In this document: positions 11,687-24,567 of the stretch, one piece after another
Layout of the letters: every line of letters begins with the position of its first letter
Position numbering within the stretch: the stretch's first letter is position 1
Origin: Callorhinus ursinus
Lineage: Eukaryota; Chordata; Mammalia; Carnivora; Otariidae
Direction of reading: 5' to 3'
Length of the DNA: 64,000 nucleotides
Assembly (NCBI RefSeq): GCF_003265705.1
Contig: NW_020312817.1
Span: forward strand, 50,319,589 to 50,383,588
The notes under the pieces: model-generated
The model's input: the letters and a program-made list of their open reading frames with translations, nothing else
What the model was told of the DNA's origin: nothing
Database searches by the model: none
Made by a program: the position numbers and the translations under genes

Positions 11687-11890
11687 TGGGCGCCTGGGTG
11701 GCTCAGTCATTAAGCCTCTGCCTTCGGCTCAGGTCATGATCCCAGGGTCCTGGGATCGAGTCCCATATTGGGCTCCCTGCTCAGCAGGAAGCCTGCTTCT
11801 CCCTCTTCCACTCCCCCTGCTTGTGTTCCCGCTCTCGCGCTCTCTCTCTCTCTCTCTGTCAAATAAATAAATAAAATCTTTAAAAAAAAA
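11687..11890 (+). repeat. CAN-SINE beside the ALMS1 exon 2 acceptor
   Basis: Target-site duplication TAGTAACAA at 11678-11686 and 11891-11899. The head begins GGGCGCCTGGGTGGCTCAG, and the CT-rich tract lies at about 11832-11858. Relative to ALMS1 it is antisense, so the transcript reads poly(U) then UUUAUUUAUUUGACAG, a pyrimidine tract plus AG resembling a 3' splice site (AG at 11856-11857). Confidence 0.95.
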
Positions 11891-11967
11891 TAGTAACAAA
11901 ATCACTGTTATTAAATAATAGTAAACATCTAAACTTTAGCTTATAGTTCTCAGTTTCTAAAGCACTT

Positions 11968-12086
11968 TCATAAATATATATACACATATATATATGTGTA
12001 TATATATAAAACATTTCAACTCCACAACCACTGCCCAAATATATATATAACATTTCAACTCCACAAGCACTTTCCAAATTTCTACC
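11968..12086. repeat. (AT)n and a 39-bp tandem duplication
   Basis: Alternating TA/CA runs at about 11974-12008 are followed by two diverged copies of a 39-bp unit starting CATTTCAACTCCACAA (12012-12050 and 12051-12086), suggesting replication slippage. Confidence 0.7.
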
Positions 12087-12107
12087 TTCACTTAAAAATA
12101 AAAAAAC

Positions 12108-12329
12108 AGGAGCGCCTGTGACTCAGTTGGTTAAGAATCCGACTCTTCCTTTCAGCTCAGGTCATGACCTTGGGGTCGTAAGATCCAGTCTGGTGTCAGG
12201 CTCTGTGCTTAGCGCAGGGTCTGCTTGGGATTCTCTCTCTCCCGCTGCCCACCCCCTCCAGCTGCCCTCGTGCATGCATGCTCTCTCTCTCTCTCCAAAA
12301 TAAATAAATCTTTAAAAAAATAAAAAAAG
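12108..12329 (+). repeat. CAN-SINE, older variant
   Basis: The head is GGAGCGCCTGTGACTCAGTT, with a shortened A-box region. The core is TCATGACCTTGGGGTCGTAA and the tail AAAATAAATAAATCTTTAAA. A-rich flanks hide the target duplication. Confidence 0.9.
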
Positions 12330-13989
12330 AGTCTTAAGGTTATCCAGTTAGAACTCAACGTACTTTCCAATAAACCATGGCAGTTCCTTAACCTCAAAAA
12401 ATAAAAGCAAGCAGAAACAAGCAAGTTACTTATTTTAAAATCTTACTATTTGAGACACCTAAGAAATGAACTCTAATAATAGGGACTAAAATCAACTCAT
12501 AGTGGGGACAGTGGGAACAAACATCAGGCTCATTCCGTGAGGTCAAGGGTTAGAGCAGGGCTCCCTCAACTGTGAAAGGCAGCAATAAAAGCTGTGACTA
12601 CAGCTCAAGGCTGAAGCAATGCAAATGGAAAAGATCCAAGGTAATCAAACAAAAATGAGCTAGGTCAAGTCACCCACTGGTTCAGGGACTGGTTCCTGAG
12701 ATTTTCTTCAATATTCCTGGACAATAAAAATCCAAAGCTTCAATATAAGACCTCTTTTTTAACAAGCAGCCACAAGGAGCAAAGTAAAGACAACCACAGA
12801 AACACCAGGTAGTGAAGGATACATCAAAAGAGAAAATAAAAAAAAACTCCTACTAAAAATGCAATTACAAACTATACTTTGAAAAAACTTTAAAATGAGT
12901 ATCTCAGATCCTCAAAGATATAAACCCACAATGTCCATTAAAAGGGAAGTTATAAAAGTAAAACAGGCAGTTATAAGCCAAGAAAAGACGAACGCTAACA
13001 AAATATTAATAACCACAAATGTGAAAGAGCCTCTGAAGGAAATCCAAGGCCATCAGATTTTTTACAGATTTAAAATACTGTCACTACACTAACAAAACAT
13101 TTTTACTGAGAGAACTTATAACAATATGTTTTTGGTCACAGAAAGGCCAGCTCATTTAAAATCTATTCAATAACTAAAGAGAGTTCTAAGATATCAATTC
13201 TTCCAAGAGGTTTTTCAAATGCATTCTGGCAATCTGAAATCATTAAATATGTAACAGTACAGCCAATGTTCTGGCACAGTCTACTTTGAGCCCTCCAGGA
13301 AAGAATGCCAACATAAATGTTCAAAATGGCTAGTCACTGCAGCTAAATAATGTTGGTTGTGGACCAAGGGGTCTTGCCTTTGAAGAGTTGCTTCACAGCA
13401 GCTTATAAAAAAGAGAGTTCAATTCATTAGAATATTTGTAGGAAACTAATGAATGATAAAATATTAAGAAACTAGCACTTTGAGAACTAACCCAATGTGT
13501 GAGAAAACGAACATTACCCCTCACTTTTATCAGTTTAAAGAAAACCTAAAAATTAAAATTAAATGTTAAAAGAAAAATTCTTATTAAAAAATCCATTCCC
13601 CAGACTTCCTATTTTTATCACCTGTTTAGACGTCATCAAGAAAACTAATTTCTAACACATTCCCATATGTCTGAGCAACTTTTCCACTATTGCCTCTGAA
13701 TATAACCCAAATACTTGAAGAAGGATTCTTAAGATGAATGCTTCAAAACTAAGCAGGTGTCATCAGCTCTTCATCTGAAATTAAATGTTTTTTGGTATAA
13801 ATTAACAGTTTGAAAGAGCCCTTCCCTGAGTAAGTTTTTAATATTAAAGGTTAGTAGTCTTCCAAATATAAGCTGCCTATGAGATAAACACTTAAGATCT
13901 AAGGACACATATAGGCTGAAAGAAAAAGGGTGGAAAAGGATATTCCATGCAAATAGTAACCAAAAGAGCACAGGAGTAGCTATTACAAA
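12330..13989. other. ALMS1 intron 1, no recognised feature
   Basis: Mostly A-rich sequence with no splice-bounded frame or repeat that I can name. The 65-66 codon frames at 12895-13092 and 13771-13971 show no family resemblance. Confidence 0.4.
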
Positions 13990-14640
13990 TTCAGACGAAA
14001 AAGATTAAAATCACAAAAGGGTCAAATCACCAAGAAGATATAACAATTACAACTATTTATGCACACAACCCCAGAGCTCCCAAATCAATGAGGCAAATTT
14101 TTAAAAACTGGGAGAAAAAATACACAGCAACACAATATATTAAAAGATTCAATACCTAACTTTCAATAATGCATAAAATCACCATACAGAAGAACAATAA
14201 GAAAATAGAGGAACTGAACAACACTATAGAACAACTGGACCTAACACATATGTATAGAACAATCCACCTAAAAACAGCAAAATATACATTTTTTTAAGTA
14301 CATATGGAACATTCTTTAGGCTAGATTTATTTATTTATTTTGAACATGTTAGGCCACAAAAGTCTTAACAAACTCAAGAAGACTGACATGCAGTGCCTTT
14401 TCCAATCACAATGGAATGAAACCAGAAATCAATAGCACAGAAAAAACTGGAAATTTCCACAAATACACAGAAATTAAACACCACACTCTTTAAAAAACCA
14501 ATACGTCAAACAAGGGAAAATAAAAAAGAACTTTGACACAAATGAATATGAAGATATAAAATAACAGAACTTATGGGATGCAGCAAAAGCAGTGCTAAAG
14601 GGAAATTTACAGCTGTAAAGGCATACATTAAAAAAAAAAA
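13990..14640 (+). mobile_element. Old L1 ORF2 fragment (endonuclease region)
   Basis: Phrases such as TTATGCACACAACCCCAGAG and GCAGCAAAAGCAGTGCTAAA correspond to the endonuclease-to-linker part of L1 ORF2. The frame is destroyed. It ends in an A-run where the next L1 begins. Confidence 0.75.
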
Positions 14641-14956
14641 AAAAAAGCAAGAGATAGTCCAAGGCGGTGGAGGAGTAGGAGACCTTAGTTTCGTCTGGTC
14701 CCAGGAATTCAGCTAGACAGCTATCATATCATTCTGAACACCTGCAAACTCAACCAGAGATCTAAAAAAAGAATAGCTGCAACTCTACAAATAGAAACGA
14801 GTCCACTTTCTACAAGACAGAAAGACAAAATGGAAAAAACTCATCTCAAAAAAGAGAACAAGAGGCAGTACTGACTGCCAGGGATCTAATCAGTAAAGAT
14901 ATAAGTAAGATGTCAGAACTAGAGTTCAGAATAATGATTATAAAGATACTACCTGG

Positions 14957-15155
14957 GGGGCGCCTGGGTGGCTCAGTCATTAAGCATCTGCCTTCGGCTC
15001 AGGTCATAGTCCCAGGGTCCTGGGATCGAGCCCCACATCGGGCTCTCTGCTTGGCAGGAAGCCTGCTTCTCCCTCTCCCACTCCCCCTGCTTGTGTTCCC
15101 TCTCTCGCTGTGTCTCTCTCTGTCAAATAAATAAAATCTTTAAAAAAAACAAAAA
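14957..15155 (+). repeat. CAN-SINE inside L1 ORF1 remnant
   Basis: Perfect 15-bp target duplication AAAGATACTACCTGG at 14942-14956 and 15156-15170. Young-type tail CTGTCAAATAAATAAAATCT. Confidence 0.97.
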
Positions 15156-15866
15156 AAAGATACTACCTGGGCTTGAAAAAGAGCATAGAAGACAGAATCC
15201 CTTTCTGGAGAAACTAAAGAACTAAAATCTAATCAAGTCAAAATCAAAAAGGCTATTAATGAGGTGCAATAAAAAATGGAGGCTCTAACTGCTAGGATAA
15301 ATGAGGCAGAAGAAAGAATTAATGATATAGAAGACCAAATGATGGAGAATAAAGAAGCTGAGGAAAAGATAAACTACTGGATCACGAAGGTAGAGTTCGA
15401 GAGATAAGTGATACCATAAAGGAAAATACTACTAGAATTGGGATCCCAGAAGAAGAGGAAAGAAGGACGGGGTAGGAGGTATATTGGAAAAAATTATAGT
15501 AGAGAACTTCCCTAACCTGGGGAAGGAAACAGGCATTCAACTCCAGGAGGCACAGAGAACCCCCCTCGACATCAATAAAAATAGCTCAACACCTTGACAT
15601 ATTAACAGTGAAATGTGCAAATCTCAGAGACAAAGCGAAAATCCCAAAAGCAGCTTGGGACAATAACCTATAAGGGTAGAAACACCAGACTGGCAGCAGA
15701 CCTATCCACAGAGATGTGCCAGGCCAGAAAGGACTGGCATGATATACTCAGAGTGCTAAATGAGAAAAATATGCATCCAAGAATACTTTATCCAGCTAGG
15801 AGTCATTCAAAATAGAAGGAGAGTTAAAAAAGCTTCCAGGACAAACAGAAACTAAAAGAATTTGTG

Positions 15867-16097
15867 TGAGAATGCAAGCTGGTGCAGCCACTCAGGAAAA
15901 CAGTATGGAGGTTCCTCAAAAAGTTGAAAACAGAGCTACCCTACGACCCAGCAATTGCACTACTAGAGATTTACCCCAAAGATACAAATGTACTAATCCA
16001 AAGGGGCACCTGCACCCCAATGTTTATAGCAACAATGTCCACAATAGTCAAACTATGGAAAGAACCCAGACGTTCATCGACAGATGAATGGATAAAG

Positions 16098-16147
<50 letters not shown>

Positions 16148-16560
16148 GAATATTATGCAGCCATCAAAAAAAACCCAACAACGTGAATAGAACTAGAGGG
16201 TATCATGTGAAGCAAAATAAGTCAGAGAAAGACAATTATATGATCTCACGGATATGTGGAATTTGAGAAACAAGCAGAGGATCATAGGGGAAGAGAAGAA
16301 AAAATGAAATAAGATGAAACCAGAGAGGGAGAGAAACCATACGAGACTCTTAATCTCAGGAAACAAACTGAGGGTCGCTGGAGTGGAGGGGGCTGGAGGG
16401 AACAGGGTGGCTAAGTGATGGAGACTGGGGAGGGTATATGTTGTAGTGAGCGCTGTGTATTGTGTAAGACTGACGAATCACAGACCTGTACTCATGAAAC
16501 AAATAGTACATTATATGTTAATAAAAGAGGGCACATGATGTAATGAAAAAAATAAAATAA
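15867..16560 (+). mobile_element. 5'-truncated L1 tail nested in another L1, with (CA)n
   Basis: It begins in the last part of ORF2 (AATGCAAGCTGGTGCAGCCA) and runs through a 3' UTR (ACAAACTGAGGGTCGCTGG) to an A-rich tail. An AATTTGTG repeat flanks it (about 15859-15866 and 16564-16571), consistent with a target duplication, and ORF1 text of the host L1 resumes afterwards. A pure (CA)n run at 16101-16145 has expanded inside ORF2. Confidence 0.85.
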
Positions 16561-19500
16561 AATAATTTGTGACCACTAAACCTGCCCTGCAAGAAATATT
16601 AAAGGGGATCCTTTAAGCAAAGAGAGAACCCAAAAGTAACAAAGACCAGAAAGGAACAGAGATAATATAGAGAAACAGTGACTTTAAAGGTAATACAATG
16701 GCACTAAATTCATATCTTTCAGTAGTTATTCTGAATGTAAATAGGCTAAAAGCCCCAATCAAAAGACACAGGGTATCAGACTGGATAAAAAACAAGACTC
16801 ATCAATATCCTGTCTGCAAGAGACTCGTTTTAGACCCAAAGACACCTCTAGATTGAAAGTGAGAGGGTGGAAAACCATTTACCATGCTAATGGACACCAA
16901 AAGAAAGCTGGGGTAGCAATCCTTACAGCAGACAAATTAGATTTTAAGCCAAAGACTGTAATAAAAAATGAGGAAAGACGTTATATCATAATTAAAGGGT
17001 CTATCCAAAAAGAAGATCTAGCAATTGTAAATATTTATGTCCCTAACATGGGAGCAGCCAATTATATAAACCAATTAATAACAAAATTAAAGAAACACAC
17101 TGATAGAATAATAATAGGGGACTTTAACACCCTACTCACTGCAATAGATAGATCATCTAAGCAGAAGATCAACAAGGAAACAAGGGCTTTCAGTGACACA
17201 CTGGACCAGATGGACTTCACAGAAATATTCAGAGCATTCCAACCTAAAGCAACAGAATACACATTCTTCTCTAGTGCACATGGAACATTCTCCAGAATAG
17301 ATCACATCCTGGATCACAAATCAGGTCTCAACCGGTACCAAAAGATTGGGATCATTCCCTGCATATTTTCAGACCACAATGCTTTGAAACCTGAACTCAA
17401 TCACAAGAGGAAATTTGGAAACAACTCAAATACATGGAAACTAAAGAGCATCCTACTAAAGAATGAATGGGTCAACCAGGAAATTAAAGAATAATTTTAA
17501 AAATTCATGGAAACAAATGAAAATGAAAACACAACTGTTCAAAATCTCTGGGATGCAGCAAACATGGTCCTAAGAGGGAAGTATACAGCAATACAAGCCT
17601 TTCTCAAGAAACAAGAAAAGTCTCAAACACACAACTTAACCCTACACCTAAAGGAGCTGGAGAAAGAACAGCAAATAAAGCCTAAACCCAGCAGGAGAAG
17701 AGAAATAATAAAGATTAGAGCAGAAATCAATGAAACAGAAACAAAAGAACAGCAGAACAGATCAACGAAACTAGAAGCTGGTTTTTGAAAGAATTTAGAT
17801 TGATAAACCCCTGGTGAGACTTATCAAAAAGAAAAAGGACCCAAATTAAAAAAATTATAAATGAAAGAGGAGGGATCGCAACCAACAACACAGAAGAAAT
17901 ACAAACAATTATAAGAACATATTATGAGCAAGGATATGCCAACAAATTAGGCAATCTGGAAGAAATTGATGCATTCCTAGAGATGTATAAACTACTCAAA
18001 CTGAAACAGGAAGAAAAAGAAAACCTGAACAGACTCATAACCAGCAAGGAAACTGAAGTAGTAATCAAAAATCTCCCAACAAACAAGAACCCAGGGCGGA
18101 TGGCTTCCCAAGGGAATTCTAACAAACATTTAAAGAAGAATTAATTCTGAAACTGTTCCAAAAAATCAAAATGGAAGGAAAACTTCCAAACTCTTTCCAT
18201 GAGTCCAGCATTACCTTGATCCCAAAACCAGACAAAGATCCCACGAAAAAAGGAACATTACAAACCAATTTCCCTGATGAACATGGATGCAAAAATTCTC
18301 ACCAAGATACTAGCCAGTAGGATCCAACAGTACATTAAAAGGATTATTCACCACAAAAAAAGTGGGATTTATTCCTGGGCTGGAAGGGTGGTTCAACATC
18401 CACAAATCAATCAATGTGATACATTACATTAATAAAAGAAAGGACAAGAGCCATATAATCCTCTTAGTAGATGCTGAAAAAGCATTTGACAAAGTACAGC
18501 TTCCTTTCTTGATTAAAACTCTTCACAGTGTAGGGGTAGCGGGAACATACCTCAATATCATAAAAGCCATTTACAAAAAGCCCACAGCGAATATCATTCT
18601 CAATGGGGAAAAACAGAGCTTTTCCCCTAAGGTCAGAAGCACAGCAGGGATGTCTACAATCACCACTGCTGTTCAACATAGTGCTAGAAGTCCTAGCCTC
18701 AGCAATCAGACAACAAAAAGAAATAAAAGGCATCCAAATTGGCAAAGAAGAAGTCAAACTCTCACTCTTCGCAAATGACATGATACTCTATGTGGAAAAC
18801 CCAAAAGACTCCATTCCAAAATTGCTACAACTCAGTTGCATTTCTATACACTAACAATGAAACAGAAGAAAGAGAAATTAAGGAGTTGATCCCATTTACA
18901 ATTGCACCCAAAACCATAGGATATCTAGGAATAAACCTAATCAAAGAGGCAAAGGATCTGTACTCAGAAAACTACAGAACACTCATGAAAAATTGAGGAA
19001 GACACAAAGAAATGGAAAAATGTTCCATGTTCAATGACTGGAAGAACAAATATTGTGAATATGTCTATGCTACCTAGAGCAATCTATACATTCAATGCAA
19101 TCCCTATCAAAATACCATCAACTTTCATCACAGAGCTGGAACAAATAGTCCTAAAATTTGTGTGGAACCAGAAAAGACCCTGAATAGCCAAAGGAATATT
19201 GAAAAAGAAAGCCAAAGCTGATGGTATCATAATCCCGGTCTTCAAGCTCTATTACAAAGCTGTAATCATCAAGACAGTATGGTACAGGCACAAAAACAGA
19301 CACAGAGATCAATGGAACAGAATAGAGAGCCCAGAAATGGACCCTCAACTCTATGGTCAACAAATCTTCGACAAGGCAGGAAAGAATGTCCAATGGAAAA
19401 AAGACAGTCTTTTCAACAAATGGTGTTGGGAAAATTGGAGAGCCATATGCAGAAGAATGAAACTGGACCATTTCCTTACATCATACACAAAAATAGACTC

Positions 19501-20000
19501 AAAATGAATGAAAGACCTAAATGTAAGAAAGGAATCCACCAAAATCCTAGTGGAGAACACAGGCAGCAACCTCTTGACCTTGACCGCAGCAACTTCTTGC
19601 TAGACACGTCTCCAAAGGCAAGGGAAACAAAGGCAAAAATGAACTACTGGGACTTCATCAAGATAAAAAGCTTTTGCACAGCAAAGGAAACAGTCAACAA
19701 AACCAATAATACATTATATGTTAACTTAAAAATAAATAAATAATAAAAGTAAAAAAAAAAGAAAAAGAAAAAAATTGAAGCCCCAGATAAAACAGATTTG
19801 TTGATCACGATCTGGTTTTACAGGAAATACTAAGGGAAGTTCTTCAGGATGAAAGCAAGTGACACCAGTGAGTAATTCAAATTTATGGAAAACAACAAAA
19901 AGAGCCAATCAAAGTAATTTTACAGATAATTGCAAAAGACAGTATAACTGTGTATTTTTTTTCCCTTCTTCCTTTCACTGATTTAAAAAAGCAACTGTAT

Positions 20001-20194
20001 GGGCACCTGAGTGGCTCAATCAGCTAGGAGTCTGCCTTCGGCTCAGATCATTATCTCAGGGTCCTGGGACAGAGTCCTGTGTCAGGTTCCCTGCTCAGCG
20101 GGGAATCTGCTTCTCCCTCTCCCTCTGATCTTCCTCCCCACTTGTGCTCTCTCTGTCTCACATAAATAAATAAAATCTTCAAAAAAATAAAAAT
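20001..20194 (+). repeat. CAN-SINE in L1
   Basis: Target duplication AAAAAGCAACTGTAT (19986-20000), with a copy differing at one base at 20195-20209. It carries an older head (GGGCACCTGAGTGGCTCAAT). Confidence 0.95.
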
Positions 20195-21077
20195 AAAAAG
20201 CAACCGTATGAAACAATACATATATATAATTGTATTGTTGGGCTATAAGACAGAAATACATTTGATAATGACAGCACAAAGGAGATAACAGGAATAGAGT
20301 CACAATGGAGTAAGGAAATGACACCAGATAATAACACAAAGGGAAGAAATGAGTGTAAAAAAGGGAAAATAAGGATAATATATATCAGTCTCTACAAATA
20401 TATAATTGTTATTCTCCCTTCTGCCAGATTCTTCTTGAAGTTTTAACTATAACAATGTATTGTTGAGTATGTAACACATATAGACCCATGCCTCACAGTA
20501 ATAGCATTTAAAAGGGATAGAGAATGGACCTATATGGGCATAAAGTTTCTATATGTTATTGGAACTAAGTCCTAATGAATCGAAGCAGATTCTGATAAGT
20601 TAATATGCATACTGTCAGCCCTAAAAATAACTCAAGAATTGTAATTTTAAAAAATTAGAATAAGAGAAAATTATCTACTTAATACAAAAGGTGGCAATAC
20701 AAGAAGGACTAAAGGAACAAAACAGACATGAGACATATAGAAAATAAAAAGTTACATAGAAATAAATCCAAACATATCAATAACACTAAATGTGAGTGAA
20801 CTAAATAATCCAATCAAAGGCATATGTTGTGTTAGACTTCATGAAAAAGAAGATTCAACTGTATGCTGTCTATAGGAGACACACTTTAGGCCCAAAAAGA
20901 CAAACAGGCTGAAAATTAAAGGATAGATAAAAAAGATTTACTATGCAAATAATAAAAAAGAGGTAAAGTGGCTATAGTAATATCAAGATGAAACATATTA
21001 AAACATAATAAAATGCCTAAGAATAAATTTAACCAAGGAGGTAAAAGACTTGGTACTCTGAAAACTATAAAACACTG

Positions 21078-21272
21078 GGGGCGCCTGGGTGGCTCAGTCC
21101 TTAAGCGTTTGCCTTGGGCTCAGGTCATAATCCCAGGGTCCTGGGATCGAGCCCTGCATCGGGCTCCCTGATCCCCAGGAAACCAGCTTCTCCCTCTCCC
21201 ACTCCCCCTGCTTGTGTTCTCTCTCTCTCACTGTCTGTCAAAAAAAATAAAAAAAAAAAAACTTAAAAAACA
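21078..21272 (+). repeat. CAN-SINE in L1
   Basis: Target duplication AAAACACTG at 21069-21077 and 21273-21281. Its tail is a long mixed A/T run. Confidence 0.95.
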
Positions 21273-22178
21273 AAAACACTGATGAAAGAAATTGAAGACA
21301 ACACAAATGGAAAGATATTCCATGTTCATGGATTAGAAGAACCAGTACTGTTAAAATGTCCATACTACCCAAAGAAATCTACAGATTTAATGCACTCCCC
21401 ATCAAAATATCAGCAACATCTTTCACAGAACTAGAACAAATAATCCTAAAATTTGTATGGAACCACAAAAGACCCCAAACAGCCAAAGCAATCTTGAAAA
21501 AGAAAAACAAAACTGGAGGTATCACAATCCCAGATTTCAAGATATACTGCAAAGCTATAAAAATCAAAACAGTATGGTACTGGCACCAAAAAGACCAAAA
21601 AACAAAAAACCAACAACAAAAAAAACAATACATAGATCAATGGAACAAAACAGAGACACCAGAAATAATATAATATTAATAAAAATATAAATTGATTATA
21701 TGATCAGTTAATGTTTGACAAAGGAGGCAAGAATATCAACAAATGGTGTTGGGAAAACTGGACAGCTACATGCAAAAGAATGAAACTGGACCACTTTCTT
21801 ACACCATCCACAAATAGTGTATGAAATAGGGGAAGGGGATTAAGAGCATACTAATCGTGAAGAGCACTGAGTAATGTATAGAATTGTTGAATCATTATAC
21901 TGCACACCTAAAACAGATGTAATACTGTATATTAACTATACTGGAATTAAAATTTTAAAATATTTTTTTTAAAAACATATTAAAAAAAAGTACTCAAGAT
22001 AAACAGGAACATTTCACAATGATAAAACAATCTACCAAGAATGCATATTAAAAACCCATATGCACCTCACACCAGAGCCCCCAGTAAAAACTGAAAGAAA
22101 TGAAGGAAAATGGACAATTCAACAATAATTAGACTCCAATAATCCATTTTCAAAAAAGTGGATATTCTATAAATGATT

Positions 22179-22354
22179 TTTTTAAAGATTTTATTTATTT
22201 GTCAGAGAGAGAGCATAAGCAGGAGTGGCAGGCAGAGGGAGAAGCAGACTCCCTGCTGAGTGGGGAGCCTGACGCAGGACGCAATCCCAGGACCCCAGGA
22301 TCATGATCCAAGCCGAAGGCAGCTGCTTAACCAACTGAGCCATCCAGGCGTCCC
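22179..22354 (-). repeat. CAN-SINE, minus strand, in L1
   Basis: Target duplication CTATAAATGATT (22167-22178) and CTACGAATGATT (22355-22366), one difference. Same orientation as ALMS1. Confidence 0.93.
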
Positions 22355-22830
22355 CTACGAATGATTCTTGGGCATTAAAAAAACAGAGCAAAAGTCAATC
22401 ACTTTTCCTATATACCAACAATGAACAACCGGAATCTGAAATTTAAAAAAAAATACCATTTACATTAGCATCCCCCAAATTAAAGCACTTAGGTATAAAT
22501 TTACCAAATATGTACAAACTCTATATGAGGCAAACTATAAAACTCTGATGAAAGAAATCAAGGAGGAACTAATTACCATGTCCATGGTTTGGAAGACTCA
22601 ATACTGGTCAATTCCTCTCAACATGATGTATAGATTCAACACAATTCCAATCACAACCAAAATTCTAAGCAAATTATGTTGTGGGTATTGACAAACTGAT
22701 TTAAAGTTTATAAGGAAAGGCAAAAGACCCAGAACAGCCAACACAAAATTAAAGACAAAGTGGGAGAGCTGATATTACCTGACTTCATGACTCACTATAA
22801 AGCTATAGCAATCAAGATCATGTAGTATTG

Positions 22831-23036
22831 GGCGCCTGGGTGGCTCAGTCATTAAGCATCTGCTTTCAGCTCAGGTCACGATCCCAGGGTCCTGGGATCG
22901 AGTCCCACATCTGGCTCCGTGCTCTGCGGGGAGCCTGCTTCTCCCTCTCCCATGCCCCCTGCTTGTGTTCCCTCTCTCCCTGTCTCTCTCTCTCTGTCAA
23001 ATAAATAAATAAAATCTTAAAAAAAAAAAAAGACAG
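22831..23036 (+). repeat. CAN-SINE in L1
   Basis: Target duplication TGTAGTATTG at 22821-22830 and 23037-23046. The interrupted L1 phrase reads on across the insertion. Confidence 0.95.
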
Positions 23037-24358
23037 TGTAGTATTGGCAAAAGAACAAATAGATCACTGTAACACAACAAAGCCCATAAATAGACCCAGA
23101 TAAATATAGTCAACTAATCTTTGACAGAGAACAAAGGCAATATAATGGAACAAAAACAGTCTTTTTAACAAATGGTGCTGGAACAACTAGACATTCGCAA
23201 GCAAAGAAATGAATCTAGATACCGATTTCACATGCTTCACAAAATTTAACTCAAAATCAATCAGAGATGTAAACACAAACTTGGAAATTATAAAAACTAT
23301 AAAAACTATAAAACTCATAGAAGATAATATAGGAGAAAACCTAGATGATCTTGGGTATGATGATGAATTTTTAGGCACAACACCAAAGGAACAATCCTTG
23401 AAAGAAATAATAAATTAGACTCATTCAAATTAAAAACTTCTGTTCTATGAAAGACAATATCAAAAGAATGAAAAAACAAGCCAGACTAGGAAAAAATATT
23501 TGTAAAAGACATTTGATAAAGGACTATAAACCAAAATATACAACACTTAAAATTCAATGATACAAAAAACAAACAACCCAATTAGAAAACGGTCAATAGA
23601 TCTAAACAGATACTTCATCAAAAGAGATATACTTCTGGAAAACAAGAACATGAGAAGATGCTCAACATCATATTATCATTAGGGAACTGTAAATTAAAAT
23701 AATGAGATCATCACTATACACCTACTAGAATGACCAAAATCCCAAACACTGACGACACCAAATGTGGCTCAGAGTACAGAGTAACAGGAACTCTGACTCA
23801 TTACTGAATGATGATGGGAATGCAAAAGGGTACAGTCACTTTGGAAGACAGTTTGACGGTTTCTTACAAAACTAAACATACTCTTGCTAGCATACAATCT
23901 AGCATTCCCATAAGCCAGAGACTAATCCAGAGCAAGGCCTTAACTCTTCAATTGTATGAAGGCTGAGAGAGGTGAGAATGCTGCAGGAAAGTCTGACACT
24001 AACAGAGGATGGTTCATGAGATTTAAGGAAAAAAGCCATCTCCATAACAAAAGTGTAAGGTAAAGCAGCAAGTTCTGATGTAGAAGGTGCAGCAAGTTAT
24101 CCAGAAGACCTAGCTAAGATAATTAATGAAGGCAGCTATCCTAAACAGCAGATTTTCAATGTAGACAAAGCAGCCTTATGTTGGAAAAGATGCTATCTAG
24201 GACTTTCATAGCTAGAAAGAAGTCAACACCTGGCTTCAAAGCTTCAAAGGACAGGCTGACTCTAGTTAGGGACTAATGCAGCTGGTGACTTTAAGTTGAA
24301 GCCAATGCTCATTTATCATTTGGAAAATCCTAGGGCCTTTAACAATTATGCTAAGTCT

Positions 24359-24567
24359 GGGATGCCTGGGTGGCTCAGTCGGTTAAGTGTCTGCCTTCGG
24401 CTCAGATCATGATCCCAGGGCCCTGGGATTGGGTCCTGCGTCGGGCTCCTTCCTCAGCAGGGAGCCTGCTTCTCCCTCTGCCTGCCGCTCCCCCTGCTTG
24501 TACTCTCTCTCTCTCTTTCTCTCCCTCTCTCTGACAAATAAATAAATCAAATCTTAAAAAAAAAAAG
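24359..24567 (+). repeat. CAN-SINE in Tigger1
   Basis: Target duplication AATTATGCTAAGTCT (24344-24358) and AATTATGCTAAATCT (24568-24582), one difference. The insertion therefore post-dates the transposon. Confidence 0.95.

Larger units (their letters stand above)
14652..19770 (+). mobile_element. Rearranged carnivore L1 with nested insertions
   Basis: It opens with the L1 5' end (GGTGGAGGAGTAGGAGACCT near 14667) but most of the 5' UTR is deleted, jumping to ORF1 at about 14820. ORF1 remnants run to 15866, broken by a SINE (14957-15155). A second L1 tail (15867-16560) interrupts the end of ORF1. ORF2 follows at about 16690. The longest open piece is 16853-17494 (endonuclease region, with GDFN and SDH motifs), and RT pieces lie at 18362-18854. 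About 60 bp is missing near 18827, and the region from about 19708 jumps straight to the 3' tail. The many stops and shifts make it inactive. Confidence 0.88.
19771..21975 (+). mobile_element. Old L1 fragment (ORF1 end to 3' tail), internally deleted, two SINEs
   Basis: It starts with inter-ORF text (CTGGTTTTACAGGAAATACT), continues into the endonuclease region (about 20760-20960), then jumps at about 21000 to the RT C-terminal part. The longest frame, 21356-21673, encodes a piece ending ETPEII. The tail (TGTATATTAACTATACTGGA) is near 21930. SINEs sit at 20001-20194 and 21078-21272. Confidence 0.8.
21980..23920 (+). mobile_element. Old L1 ORF2 fragment with two SINEs
   Basis: Degenerate ORF2 text: endonuclease region at about 22030-22110, RT C-terminal region from about 22390, and ATTGGCAAAAGAACAAATAG near 23043. 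A 69-codon remnant frame lies at 23209-23418. It abuts the Tigger1 element at about 23921. Confidence 0.8.
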
